Below, one piece after another: positions 9,486 through 18,517 of a stretch of 47,833 bases of DNA. Source of the DNA: Hoylesella timonensis S9-PR14 (lineage in GTDB: Bacteria; Bacteroidota; Bacteroidia; Bacteroidales; Bacteroidaceae). The translations under genes and the position numbers were made by a program. The stretch is from the NCBI RefSeq assembly GCF_000762405.1, contig NZ_JRPQ01000079.1:1-47833 (forward strand), given 5' to 3'. Below the pieces are notes generated by a model. The model saw nothing but the letters and a program-made list of their open reading frames with translations, had not been told where the DNA came from and made no database searches. Positions within the stretch are counted from its first letter, which is position 1. Every line of letters starts with the position of its first letter.

Positions 9486-10292
9486 ATGACAAAAAAGATT
9501 TTATTCATCAATCAAGAGATGATGCCATACGTCCCAGAGACAGAAATGTCCAAGATGGGGCGCGAACTTCCACAAACGATGCAGGAAAGTGGGTACGAGA
9601 TCAGAACATTTATGCCTAAATGGGGAAACATAAATGAACGGCGCGGCCAGCTACATGAGGTAATCCGCCTTTCTGGAATGAATCTCATCATCGACGAGAC
9701 CGATCACCCACTACTCATCAAGGTGGCATCCATACCACAAGTAAGAATTCAAGTTTACTTTATTGACAACGAAGACTATTTTACCAAACGCCAAATGACC
9801 GTTGACGAATCGGGTGATGAATATCCTGACAACGGAGAACGCGCTATATTCTTTGCACGTGGTGTATTGGAAACAGTCAAAAAATTACGTTGGGTGCCCG
9901 ATATTATCCATTGTCAAGGCTGGATGGGAGCAGTAGTTCCTTTCTATGTGAAGACTGCTTTCAAGGACGAGCCTTCGTTTGCGAATGCAAAAGTCATCAC
10001 AGCTTTATTTCAAAACCAGCTTAAGAAGGATTTGGGAACCAATTTCAAACGCTGCGTGGAATACAGAGATGCAAAGGTAGACTTATTGGATGCTTACCAC
10101 GAAAAGTTTGACTTCTTTGAATTAGGCAAATTAGCCATTGACTATAGCGATGGAATTATTGAGACTGGTAACGATGTCAACAAAGACCTCATACAGTATG
10201 CCAAGAGCAAAGACATCCCATTCCTTGACGATCCGGGAAAGGAATATGCAAAGGCATATCAAGATTTTTATGATTTAATTCTCGAGAAATAA
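9486..10292 (+). CDS. Glycogen/starch synthase N-terminal domain protein (short GT5)
   Basis: A 268-residue protein resembling the N-terminal Rossmann domain of GT5 glycogen synthases: KKILFINQEM at the start, VPDIIHCQGWMGAVVPFYVKT at about 138-158 (the 'HxHDW'-like region) and TALFQNQ further on. A full enzyme is about 480 residues; the C-terminal donor-binding half with its E-x7-E motif is absent. The N-terminal KxGGL motif is replaced by KMGREL. No frameshift is seen, and the frame ends cleanly before a DUF4270 gene, so this looks like a stable short form, as found in other Bacteroidales. Catalysis is doubtful. Confidence 0.8.
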   Translation: MTKKILFINQEMMPYVPETEMSKMGRELPQTMQESGYEIRTFMPKWGNINERRGQLHEVIRLSGMNLIIDETDHPLLIKVASIPQVRIQVYFIDNEDYFTKRQMTVDESGDEYPDNGERAIFFARGVLETVKKLRWVPDIIHCQGWMGAVVPFYVKTAFKDEPSFANAKVITALFQNQLKKDLGTNFKRCVEYRDAKVDLLDAYHEKFDFFELGKLAIDYSDGIIETGNDVNKDLIQYAKSKDIPFLDDPGKEYAKAYQDFYDLILEK

Positions 10293-10368
10293 AGCTTTTT
10301 ATAGATTGATAAGTCTTCCGTTAGACCGTTTATATCGTATAAAAGTCCGTACAATAGCATAAACACAA

Positions 10369-11784
10369 ATGAAGAATCAGTTTATCGCAATCATCGCTTT
10401 TGCTGCTTTTTTGCTCGCATCATGCGACGACACCACAGATACACTCGGTGGATCACTCACAAACAAGATGGACAAACTGGAGATTTCGACAGATACATTC
10501 ATGGTATCTACAAGCTCCATTGCTGCCGACTCCGTACTCTCTCGAAATACCATAGGGTATTTAGGTAAAATCAAGGATACCGAAACAGGTGGTTATATCA
10601 CAGGCAATTATATGACCCAATTTCGAATACCAGAGAACTATGCTTTCCCAAGTGCACAACAAATGACGCATAAGATAAACGACATCATCGTAGCAGACTC
10701 TTGTGAAATCCGTCTTTACTACGAAACTTTTTACGGAGACTCTTTGGCTCCAATGAAAGTAACGGCTTATGCGATGAGCAAGCCTATGAATGAAGATCGA
10801 AAATACTATTCCAATTTCGACCCTATCAAGCAAGGCTATGTCTCGCCAAATGCGTATCAGGTAGACAAAATCTATACGCTGACGGACGCCAAAGCACAAG
10901 CAGGAAAATCCAACAACGGCAATAACAGCAAGTATATTACCATCAAGCTCAACCAACCTTATACTGCGCCAGACGGTAAGGAATATAACAATTTTGGTAC
11001 GTATGTGCTGCAACAATATTACCAGCATCCTGCGTATTTCAAAAATTCATTTACGTTTGCCCAACATGTAGTGCCAGGTTTTTATCTAAAGAATGCAAGT
11101 GGACTTGGCTCAATGGTTTATATCAATTTGAGTCAATTAAACATTTACTTCACTTTCAAGCATAATAATAAGGAACAAGTCGGGAGTGCTTCGTTTTCTG
11201 GCACAGAAGAAGTGCTTCAAACTTCCAATATATCTAACGATGCACACACCATTCAAAGTTTAGTAAACAATCATGAACATACGTATTTGAAGTCACCCGC
11301 AGGCATCTTTACAGAACTGACTATCCCCGTTGATGAGATTTTGAAAGGTCATGAGAAGGACTCACTGAATGCAGCAAAAATTCATTTAGCCCGACTAAAC
11401 AATCTCGTGAATAGCAAATATGCATTGGACATTCCTCAAACACTCTTATTAGTCCAAAAGGATAGTCTTTACAGTTTTTTTGAAAACAAGCGCATCGCAG
11501 ATTATAAAACTTCGTTTTTAGCAACCTATAATCCATCTAATAACGGATACACCTTTCATAATATAGGAAGCGTCATCAAGGAAATGAAGAAAAACAAGAT
11601 GGCAGGTACACGCTCCAAAGGTTGGAATAAATTGGTGGTGATACCTGTTCAGGCAACATATTACTCGTACAATCAAAACAAAATTCTTACACGAGTAGTG
11701 CATGATATGTCACTCACCAGCACACGCTTGTTGGGTGGAAATCAACCACTGAGTTTATCTGTCATTTACTCACACTTTCAATAG
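10369..11784 (+). CDS. DUF4270 family lipoprotein
   Basis: A 471-residue exported protein. The N-terminus is a lipoprotein signal with lipobox LLASC, the Cys at about residue 19, followed by DDTTDTLGGSL. The body is beta-rich and has the DUF4270 hallmarks, including DSVLSRN, GYLGKIKDTETG and VADSCEIRLYYETFYGDS. It should be anchored in the outer membrane or face the periplasm. Function is not established; the family commonly follows a short glycogen-synthase-like gene in Bacteroidales, as it does here (gap 76 bp). A 40-residue basic peptide follows without a gap. Confidence 0.88.
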   Translation: MKNQFIAIIAFAAFLLASCDDTTDTLGGSLTNKMDKLEISTDTFMVSTSSIAADSVLSRNTIGYLGKIKDTETGGYITGNYMTQFRIPENYAFPSAQQMTHKINDIIVADSCEIRLYYETFYGDSLAPMKVTAYAMSKPMNEDRKYYSNFDPIKQGYVSPNAYQVDKIYTLTDAKAQAGKSNNGNNSKYITIKLNQPYTAPDGKEYNNFGTYVLQQYYQHPAYFKNSFTFAQHVVPGFYLKNASGLGSMVYINLSQLNIYFTFKHNNKEQVGSASFSGTEEVLQTSNISNDAHTIQSLVNNHEHTYLKSPAGIFTELTIPVDEILKGHEKDSLNAAKIHLARLNNLVNSKYALDIPQTLLLVQKDSLYSFFENKRIADYKTSFLATYNPSNNGYTFHNIGSVIKEMKKNKMAGTRSKGWNKLVVIPVQATYYSYNQNKILTRVVHDMSLTSTRLLGGNQPLSLSVIYSHFQ

Positions 11785-11907
11785 ATGGCTGACAATTATT
11801 TAGAAAGAAAACAAATGGAGTACGAAAAGCATAAAGCGGCTTGGCTCAAGAAGAAAAAGTTGCACTTGCAAAAGCCCAAACAGCTCGTACGAAAAGAGAA
11901 TCAATAG
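11785..11907 (+). CDS. Small basic peptide (40 aa), function unknown
   Basis: The ATG directly follows the stop codon of the DUF4270 gene, so the two are translationally coupled. The peptide starts MADNYLERKQMEYEKHKAAW and then runs through KKKK-rich sequence to KENQ. It is very basic, probably one helix, with no Cys and no membrane segment. Peptides starting with a DNYLE(K/R)-type motif occur as short reading frames in other Bacteroidales. A terminator starts 9 nt after its stop codon, so the frame sits exactly within the transcript. Translation is likely but unproven. Confidence 0.6.
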   Translation: MADNYLERKQMEYEKHKAAWLKKKKLHLQKPKQLVRKENQ

Positions 11908-11915
11908 ACAACATG

Positions 11916-11953
11916 AAAAGGTATTTTACTCTTCAAGGTAAAATACCTTTTTC
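11916..11953 (+). terminator. Terminator after the DUF4270 operon
   Basis: AAAAGGTATTTTAC (11916-11929) pairs perfectly with GTAAAATACCTTTT (11938-11951); the loop is 8 nt and T residues follow. Confidence 0.9.
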
Positions 11954-11986
11954 GTTTCACTTTACTTCAGAGTTAGATATATTTGA

Positions 11987-12118
11987 TTGAAGCAATGAGT
12001 TAAGTGTCTTATCCCATGTGAATAACGCCCTTAACTCATGTGAATAACACCATTAACCCATGTAGATAACACCGTTAACCCATGTAGATAAGCGGGTTAA
12101 GTCAATGTTCAATTCAGA
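11987..12118. repeat. 22-bp-period tandem repeat array, locus 1
   Basis: Four good units start at 12009, 12031, 12053 and 12075, each exactly 22 bp. The unit reads TTAA (TTAT in the first), two bases, CATGT, two bases, ATAA, then five variable bases. They are flanked by divergent units at 11987-12008 and 12097-12118. The same unit occurs at 21517-21604, 34535-34644 and, decayed, 46058-46123. The array starts about 35 bp after a terminator and ends about 235 bp upstream of the galE promoter. Function unknown. Confidence 0.85.
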
Positions 12119-12352
12119 AACATATTGCTCCAATAAATCTTGTTGTATCAAAACTGTCGTACGAAGGTTACGCACACTCCTCCGATTCGTCTATATTTCT
12201 CCCTCTCCCATCCAGTAAAATAGATGAATATAGAAGAAATAATTGAATATCGTCAACGGCATTTAACTTTTCTTGTATTTTATCTTGACTTAGCTACCCT
12301 TCATCAATAGGCATTTTAAGGTAAATTCGTGGCATCAATCGAATAAAATATG

Positions 12353-12360
12353 TAACTTTG
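12353..12360 (+). promoter_or_regulatory. -7 box for galE
   Basis: TAACTTTG, 34 nt upstream of the galE ATG, matches TAnnTTTG. The sequence upstream is AT-rich with no exact -33 TTTG. Confidence 0.65.
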
Positions 12361-12394
12361 CAACAAGAAATATTTTTAACTTAAAAAAATAGAC

Positions 12395-13438
12395 ATGGAA
12401 ACGAAACAGACAATTCTTGTTACGGGTGGAACGGGTTTTATAGGTTCACACACCACCGTGGAGTTACAACAAGCTGGATACAATGTTGTTATTGTCGATA
12501 ATCTATCAAACTCCAAAATTGAAGTTCTTGATGGCATTGAGAAGATAACTGGAATACGTCCACACTTTGAACAAATTGACTTATGCAATTTTGAGGACAC
12601 AGAAGCTGTGTTCAAGAAGTATACCGATATTGCAGGTATCATCCATTTCGCAGCATCAAAGGCAGTGGGCGAAAGCGTGGAGAAACCTTTGCTGTATTAC
12701 AGAAACAACATCACCTCACTACTTAATTTATTGGAGTTGATGCCCAAATATCATGTCAAAGGCATTATCTTCTCAAGTAGTTGTACCGTCTATGGACAGC
12801 CAACGGCTGAAAATCTACCTGTTACCGAAGAGGCTCCCATCCAAAAAGCATTGTCTCCATATGGTAATACCAAGCAAATTAACGAAGAAATCATCCAAGA
12901 TTACATACATAGTGGAGCAAAGTTGAAGAGTATTATCTTGAGATATTTCAACCCTATTGGTGCACATCCATCTGCCAATATCGGAGAACTCCCTAATGGA
13001 GTACCCAACAATTTGATACCTTACGTAACGCAAACAGCCATGGGCATTCGCAAAGAACTCACTATCTTTGGAAATGATTATGACACTCCCGATGGAACTT
13101 GCATCCGAGATTATATTTATGTCGTAGACTTAGCAAAGGCACATGTGGCTGCTATGAAGCGTGTACTGGAGAAAGAGACAAGTCCTCTCGAGATTTTCAA
13201 TATCGGTACGGGGCATGGTGAGTCTACATTAGAGATTGTCAAAGGGTTTGAGAAAGCCACAGGTGTAAAACTTAATTGGAAATACGGACCACGCCGAGAG
13301 GGCGATATAGAGAAAGTTTGGGGAAACGTAGACAAGGCAAACAAAGTCTTGGAATGGAAGGCGGACACCCCTATCGAGGAAGTTTTAGCCTCTGCATGGA
13401 AATGGCAAGAACGCCTGCGTGACGAGGGTGTGATGTAA
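12395..13438 (+). CDS. galE: UDP-glucose 4-epimerase
   Basis: A 347-residue extended short-chain dehydrogenase that interconverts UDP-glucose and UDP-galactose, feeding galactose use and surface polysaccharide synthesis. The NAD-binding TGGTGFIGSHT lies near the N-terminus. The catalytic Ser is in SSSCTVYG and the Tyr/Lys pair is in SPYGNTK. RYFNPIGAH and GDGTCIRDYI-like segments (DTPDGTCIRDYI) are typical of GalE. Length is normal. It appears to be a single-gene unit with its own promoter, separated from rpsP by 166 bp. GalE is more likely than a UDP-GlcNAc epimerase, but promiscuity cannot be excluded. Confidence 0.95.
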   Translation: METKQTILVTGGTGFIGSHTTVELQQAGYNVVIVDNLSNSKIEVLDGIEKITGIRPHFEQIDLCNFEDTEAVFKKYTDIAGIIHFAASKAVGESVEKPLLYYRNNITSLLNLLELMPKYHVKGIIFSSSCTVYGQPTAENLPVTEEAPIQKALSPYGNTKQINEEIIQDYIHSGAKLKSIILRYFNPIGAHPSANIGELPNGVPNNLIPYVTQTAMGIRKELTIFGNDYDTPDGTCIRDYIYVVDLAKAHVAAMKRVLEKETSPLEIFNIGTGHGESTLEIVKGFEKATGVKLNWKYGPRREGDIEKVWGNVDKANKVLEWKADTPIEEVLASAWKWQERLRDEGVM

Positions 13439-13540
13439 ATCTCCTGCCCTAAGTATAGAAATACACATTAAGAAACGTTAATGTAGGTTAATACTCAAAA
13501 GTTCTTAATCGTGCAATTTCGACGACTTAGCTTTTTATCG

Positions 13541-13548
13541 TACCTTTG
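13541..13548 (+). promoter_or_regulatory. -7 box for rpsP
   Basis: TACCTTTG, about 56 nt upstream of the rpsP ATG, fits TAnnTTTG. Confidence 0.65.
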
Positions 13549-13604
13549 CAAGCACTTCCACGAGTTGGGAGTATTAATTCAAACCTATTTAAATAAAACA
13601 AAAA

Positions 13605-14168
13605 ATGGCAACAAAAATCAGATTGCAACGCCGCGGTCGTAAGGGTTATGCTTTTTATAGCATCATTATCGCTGACGCAAGAGCACCACGTGATGGTAAA
13701 TTTACTGAAAAGATTGGAACGTATAATCCTAATACGAATCCAGCAGCTGTAGATTTGAATTTCGACAGAGCGCTCTATTGGTTAGAAGTTGGTGCACAAC
13801 CAACCGACACTGTTCGTAACATCTTGAAACGTGAAGGCGTTTATTTAATGAAACACTTGCGTGGAGGTGTAAAGAAGGGAGCTTTTGATGAAGCTGCAAT
13901 GCAAAGCAAATTCGATGCTTGGAAACAAGAAAAAGTGAAAGGCTTACAAGCCTGCGCTGCCAATGAGGCTCAAGCTAAGAAGGATGCAATTGCAAAAGAA
14001 CTTGAAGAAGAGAAAAAGATTAATGCTGAAATAGCAAAGAAGGTCGCAGAGAAAAAGGCTGCTGCAAAGGCTGAAGAAGAAGCTGCTAAAGCTGCTGAAG
14101 AAGGAACTCACGAAACTTCTGAAGAAGCACCAGCTACAGAAACAGAAGAAACTCCTGCTGAAGCATAA
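13605..14168 (+). CDS. rpsP: 30S ribosomal protein S16 with long C-terminal tail
   Basis: Residues 1 to about 85 are S16, a 30S assembly protein: [21 protein letters not shown], then [13 protein letters not shown] and [18 protein letters not shown]. Residues about 100-187 are an Ala/Lys/Glu-rich tail, predicted helical and then acidic, ending EETPAEA. Most bacterial S16 proteins are 80-90 residues; long tails are typical of Bacteroidetes. The gene stands alone with its own promoter and a very strong terminator, without the rimM-trmD-rplS neighbours seen in other phyla. Confidence 0.97.
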   Translation: MATKIRLQRRGRKGYAFYSIIIADARAPRDGKFTEKIGTYNPNTNPAAVDLNFDRALYWLEVGAQPTDTVRNILKREGVYLMKHLRGGVKKGAFDEAAMQSKFDAWKQEKVKGLQACAANEAQAKKDAIAKELEEEKKINAEIAKKVAEKKAAAKAEEEAAKAAEEGTHETSEEAPATETEETPAEA

Positions 14169-14192
14169 GACAAAATTCTTTTATTCTGATAC

Positions 14193-14232
14193 AAAAAAAG
14201 TCAATATGGAAGTTTTCATATTGACTTTTTTT
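14193..14232 (+). terminator. Terminator of rpsP
   Basis: A perfect 16-bp inverted repeat (14193-14208 with 14217-14232) with an 8-nt loop; the A-run and T-run are part of the stem. It could act in both directions and also lies about 125 nt past the end of the minus-strand penicillin-binding protein gene. Confidence 0.9.
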
Positions 14233-14358
14233 GTACCTTTTACGCTGATAAGTGACTACCACTCGGAGGTTATTTGGGAAAGATTGGTTATCTATAACTG
14301 CCGTTCATGACAGAAATTCAGACCTCATTAGGTCAACACAAAAAGTGAATGAGATGTT

Positions 14359-16671
14359 CTACTCAAAGACTTCGTCTATACCAAATTCATCCATATTCGC
14401 ATCGTCTTGATGACATGGATTGTATCCTTCAGGTAGACCGAAGGACGCATCTGCCCGATAACCAAGCGACTTGTCACGATAAATGCGTTTCATGTAATAC
14501 GCCCAAATAGGCAATGCCATGGTGGCACCTTGTCCCATGCGCATAGAATCAAAGTGGATATCACGGTCTTCACCTCCTACCCAACATCCACTCACTAACT
14601 GAGGCGTGAAACCCATGAACCAAGCATCTGAATTTCGATTGGTAGTACCTGTCTTCGCTCCTATTTCACCATCAATGTGGTATTTGAATCGCAAACGTCC
14701 AGCCGTACCACCTTCAACAACAGCCTGTAAAAGAACAAGCATCTTATTGGCACTTTCCTCACTAATGACCTCATTCATGCGTGGTTGAAAAGTTGCAATG
14801 ACATTCCCTTCATTGTCTTCTATCTTTGAGACGAACATGGGTGCAGTACGGATACCATGGTTTGCAAACGCTGAATAGGCACTCACCATCTCGGCAACAG
14901 AGACCTCACATGGTCCTAAACAAAGCGCCATAGATGGATGGATATCAGGATTTTTGATTCCAAAATCGTTCAACATGCCAACAAATTGCTGTGGATTTAA
15001 TCTGCTCATCAAATAGGCAGAAATCCAGTTATTCGAGTTAGCCAATCCCCATTTCAATGTAACCATCTGTCCATAGCGTCGTCGACTTGCATTCCTTGGT
15101 GTCCAAGGTTTACCAGCTACAATGTATGTTCGCTGTACATTTGGGGCTTGGTCACATGGAGAAAAACCGTTTTCCATGGCTAATGAATACAAGAAAGGCT
15201 TAATGGTAGAGCCTACTTGGCGTCGTCCACTCATCACCATGTCATACATAAAATGGTTATAGTCAAGTCCACCGACATACGCTTTGACATGCCCCGTTTG
15301 CGGTTCCATACTCATGAACCCAGCTCGCAAGAACGATTTGTAGTATCGAATGGAATCCATAGGTGTCATCGTTGTATCTACATCCCCATGAAATGTAAAG
15401 ATACTCATGTCTACAGGCGTTCTAAATGCTTTTTGAATCTCTGCATCCGTAGCTCCTGAAGCTTTCATGACACGGTATCGCTCACTACCTCTCATTGATC
15501 TATTAAGTATCGCTCTTATCTCTTTTTGCGTCAGTACACTGGTAAAAGGCGCATTCGCTTTTTTAGAATTTTCTTTTGTAAAGGCAGGTTGTAAGAACTT
15601 CACAACATGATTATATACAGCATCTTCTGCATAACGTTGCATTCTTGAGTCAATCGTTGTAAAGACTTTTAAGCCGTCTGTATAGACATTATATGGTTTA
15701 CCGTCTTTCTTAAAGTTTTTATTACACCATCCATACAGCGGGTCGGACACCCATGCAATGGAATCGAAGACATACTGATTTTGATTCCATGAAGGATAAT
15801 CGGAGCGTTGAGGATGTGTTGCCATCATGTATTGACGCAGAAATTCTCTGAAATATGTGGCAGATCCGTCCTTGTGATCGATGCGATGAAAGTCTAATAC
15901 CAATTTTTCATCGGCATGCTGATGATATTCTGCTTTTGACAAATAGCCCGCTTTTTGCATCTGACTCAACACGACATTCCGCCGTTCCGTGCATCGTTGA
16001 GGATATCTCACAGGATTAAAGAGCGAAGGATTCTTGCATAAACCTATCAAAGTTGCCGCCTCATTAATGGTCAAATCTTTGGGTTCTTTATTAAAATAGG
16101 TGTTGGATGCAGTTTTGATGCCCACGGCATTGTGTAGAAAGTCAAAATAATTAAGATACAAGGCGATGATTTCTTCCTTGGTATAATTTCGCTCTAACTT
16201 CACCGCAATCACCCACTCTATGGGCTTTTGCAAGACTCTTTCCAGCGTACTGTGGGCGGTTTCGGAATATAACTGCTTTGCCAATTGCTGTGTAATGGTA
16301 GAGCCACCCCCAGCATTTTCTTGTCTCAGAATACCTCTCTTAATGATAGCGCGCCCCAAAGCAATGAAGTCAATCCCTGAATGTTCATAGAAACGCTCAT
16401 CTTCTGTGGCTACTAAAGCATGTACCAAGTGTGGAGATATTTTAGAATAGGGTATGACGATTCGATTTTCCTTATTGAAATTCCATGTTCCAAGCACTTT
16501 TCCGTCTGCAGAATATACTTGAGTAGCGAACCTACTAATAGGGTTTTGTAAATCTTCTACATCGGGCATATATCCTATCCATCCTTTCCAAATGGCAGTA
16601 AATGATAAAACTAACAGGATTGATACAATAATCAATATCTTCCAAAGCACATGAATGAAAACCTTTCTCAT
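14359..16671 (-). CDS. mrcA: Penicillin-binding protein 1A (bifunctional transglycosylase/transpeptidase)
   Basis: A 770-residue class A PBP that polymerises and cross-links peptidoglycan on the outer face of the inner membrane. One N-terminal membrane helix (about 9-30) precedes the GT51 domain, with EDERF at 90-94 and GGSTITQQLAKQ at about 122-133. The transpeptidase domain carries STIK (488-491), SNN (546-548) and KTGT (673-676). An Asp/Glu-rich tail ends MDEFGIDEVFE. All catalytic motifs are intact. The gene is divergent from pyrB and has no partner in an operon. Confidence 0.96.
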   Translation of the reverse strand: MRKVFIHVLWKILIIVSILLVLSFTAIWKGWIGYMPDVEDLQNPISRFATQVYSADGKVLGTWNFNKENRIVIPYSKISPHLVHALVATEDERFYEHSGIDFIALGRAIIKRGILRQENAGGGSTITQQLAKQLYSETAHSTLERVLQKPIEWVIAVKLERNYTKEEIIALYLNYFDFLHNAVGIKTASNTYFNKEPKDLTINEAATLIGLCKNPSLFNPVRYPQRCTERRNVVLSQMQKAGYLSKAEYHQHADEKLVLDFHRIDHKDGSATYFREFLRQYMMATHPQRSDYPSWNQNQYVFDSIAWVSDPLYGWCNKNFKKDGKPYNVYTDGLKVFTTIDSRMQRYAEDAVYNHVVKFLQPAFTKENSKKANAPFTSVLTQKEIRAILNRSMRGSERYRVMKASGATDAEIQKAFRTPVDMSIFTFHGDVDTTMTPMDSIRYYKSFLRAGFMSMEPQTGHVKAYVGGLDYNHFMYDMVMSGRRQVGSTIKPFLYSLAMENGFSPCDQAPNVQRTYIVAGKPWTPRNASRRRYGQMVTLKWGLANSNNWISAYLMSRLNPQQFVGMLNDFGIKNPDIHPSMALCLGPCEVSVAEMVSAYSAFANHGIRTAPMFVSKIEDNEGNVIATFQPRMNEVISEESANKMLVLLQAVVEGGTAGRLRFKYHIDGEIGAKTGTTNRNSDAWFMGFTPQLVSGCWVGGEDRDIHFDSMRMGQGATMALPIWAYYMKRIYRDKSLGYRADASFGLPEGYNPCHQDDANMDEFGIDEVFE

Positions 16672-16968
16672 AACTTATCGTGAACGTATTCGTATTTTGC
16701 AAATAATATAAATGAGTTTTTCCGTGGTGTTCGTCAGTAGAGAGTGCGGACAAAGCACCTAAGTTTCATCATTATATTTACTTGTATCATGAAACATTCT
16801 TACTTCATTTTCGGTATGCTTCATTTCAACTTTGTCTTTTCGACTCTGCAAAAGTTTCTTTATTATTTGATGCAAAAATACAATTTTTCTTTGAATAAAC
16901 TCGTAAAAATAAAAATTAATAACTACCTTAGCAGGCAATTCTAATGAGAACATTAAGTAGGATAAAAA
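16672..16968. other. Divergent intergenic region, PBP1A / pyrB
   Basis: Just under 300 bp with no gene. ATTATTTG words occur on both strands, TTATTATTTGATGC near 16860 (plus) and TATTATTTGC near 16700 (minus); neither is an exact TAnnTTTG box. No pyrimidine attenuator is recognised upstream of pyrB. Confidence 0.4.
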
Positions 16969-17916
16969 ATGCAAAAAAATCATTTTATAACAATAGCCAA
17001 TCTTAGTAAAGACGATTTGATGTATCTTCTCTCTATGGCAGAGGAATTTGAGAAACATCCAAATCGTGAACTTCTTAAGGGAAAAGTCGTTGCAACGCTG
17101 TTCTATGAGCCGTCTACTCGAACGCGTCTTAGCTTTGAAACGGCTGCCAATCGATTAGGTGCAAGAGTCATAGGTTTTTCAGATGCCAAAGCTTCGAGCG
17201 TGGCAAAAGGCGAAACTCTCAAAGACACCATCCTAATGGTATCCAATTATGCTGATATTATTGCCATGCGTCATTACATAGAAGGTGCAGCACAATATGC
17301 CAGCGAGATAGCCCCTGTTCCCATTATCAATGCAGGCGATGGCGCTCACATGCACCCTTCTCAATGCTTACTTGACGTGTATTCCATTTATAAGACACAG
17401 GGAACGCTCGAAAACCTAAATATTTATTTGGTGGGAGATTTGAAATATGGGCGCACAGTACATTCACTTATCATGGCGATGCGCCACTTCAATCCTACTT
17501 TTCATTTCATTGCGCCCAAGGAATTGTCGATGCCAATGGAGTATAAGATATATTGCAAGGAACATGGAATTAAATTCCAAGAACACACTGTATTCAATGA
17601 AAAAGTCTTAGCCGATGCAGATATCCTCTACATGACTCGTGTGCAGAAGGAACGTTTTTCTGACCTAATGGAATATGAGCGTGTAAAGAATGTTTATATT
17701 TTGCGCAATGACATGCTTTGCAACGTTAAAGAGAACATGCGAATCTTGCATCCATTACCTCGTGTCAATGAGATTGCGTACGACGTGGACGATAATCCGC
17801 ACGCTTATTACATCCAACAAGCAAAAAATGGGCTCTTTGCGCGTGAGGCTATCTTCTGTTATTGTTTAGGCATTACCCTTGAAAATATCAAAAAAGATAA
17901 AACCATTATCGAGTAA
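16969..17916 (+). CDS. pyrB: Aspartate carbamoyltransferase catalytic subunit
   Basis: Joins carbamoyl phosphate and aspartate, the committed step of pyrimidine synthesis. The 315-residue protein has the carbamoyl-phosphate motif STRTR (49-53) in [14 protein letters not shown], plus [19 protein letters not shown] and HPLPRVNEI. Length matches the E. coli-type catalytic chain. The regulatory subunit gene starts 28 bp after the stop codon, so the enzyme should be the dodecameric, allosteric class B form. Confidence 0.98.
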   Translation: MQKNHFITIANLSKDDLMYLLSMAEEFEKHPNRELLKGKVVATLFYEPSTRTRLSFETAANRLGARVIGFSDAKASSVAKGETLKDTILMVSNYADIIAMRHYIEGAAQYASEIAPVPIINAGDGAHMHPSQCLLDVYSIYKTQGTLENLNIYLVGDLKYGRTVHSLIMAMRHFNPTFHFIAPKELSMPMEYKIYCKEHGIKFQEHTVFNEKVLADADILYMTRVQKERFSDLMEYERVKNVYILRNDMLCNVKENMRILHPLPRVNEIAYDVDDNPHAYYIQQAKNGLFAREAIFCYCLGITLENIKKDKTIIE

Positions 17917-17944
17917 TATCGATGAATTTATAAATCGTGAGAAA

Positions 17945-18400
17945 ATGAACAAAAAAGAACGTTTGGTAGCTGCCATCGAAAATGGAACGGTGATTGACCA
18001 TATTCCAGCAGATAAAACATACCAAGTTATGAACTTGTTAGAGCTCCAATCTCTTAACACTCCCGTTACGATTGGAAACAATTTCGTATCTAAAAAAGTG
18101 GGTAAAAAAGGAATTATCAAGGTTTCCAATAAATTTTTCTCTGACGAAGAAATCAGCAGACTGTCGGTCGTTGCTCCCAAAATAGTGCTCAATATCATTA
18201 AAGATTACGAGGTAGTAGAAAAGAAAACGGTAGAAACACCCGATGAACTGCGTGGCATCGTAAAATGTAACAACCCCAAATGTATCACTAACAACGAGCC
18301 AATGGAAACGGTGTTTCATTTTGTAGACAAGGAAAACGGACTACTAAAATGCCATTACTGCGATAAAGAACAAGATATCAACAAAGTAGAACTGTGTTAG
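17945..18400 (+). CDS. pyrI: Aspartate carbamoyltransferase regulatory subunit
   Basis: A 151-residue regulatory chain. The N-terminal allosteric domain begins [18 protein letters not shown] and binds nucleotides (CTP/ATP in E. coli). The C-terminal zinc domain has CNNPKC and CHYCD, the expected four Cys as C-x4-C and C-x2-C. The frame opens further upstream within pyrB at a TTG, but the ATG at 17945 gives the family's usual N-terminus. It forms an operon with pyrB. Confidence 0.97.
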   Translation: MNKKERLVAAIENGTVIDHIPADKTYQVMNLLELQSLNTPVTIGNNFVSKKVGKKGIIKVSNKFFSDEEISRLSVVAPKIVLNIIKDYEVVEKKTVETPDELRGIVKCNNPKCITNNEPMETVFHFVDKENGLLKCHYCDKEQDINKVELC

Positions 18401-18517
18401 AAGATACACAATAACGCTCTTCATCACACCCTCTACAAAAGAGATAAACATACAATAAGATTCAAACTATCTAAATTCTAATTTTATTTAATATCAACCC
18501 TTAAAACTAAAAAACAC

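Larger units (their letters stand above)
11908..12394. other. Gene-free interval upstream of galE
   Basis: This 487-bp gap holds a terminator, a 22-bp-period repeat array (11987-12118) and the galE promoter. Between 12119 and 12340 no conserved gene is visible. A 28-codon frame at 12224-12310 has no recognisable features. Confidence 0.7.

Noticed and set aside
11987..12118. CRISPR-like interpretation of the 22-bp repeat arrays
   Set aside because: Repeats abut without unique spacers of uniform length, units vary in sequence, and no cas genes are present.
12224..12310. A 28-codon ATG frame between the repeat array and galE
   Set aside because: It has no recognised motif, no clear promoter and no sign of being part of a broken gene; chance frames of this size are common.
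14321..14334. GACCT/AGGTC hairpin beyond the PBP1A gene as its terminator
   Set aside because: A 5-bp stem with no T-run; the strong rpsP hairpin at 14193-14232 is the better candidate for ending both transcripts.
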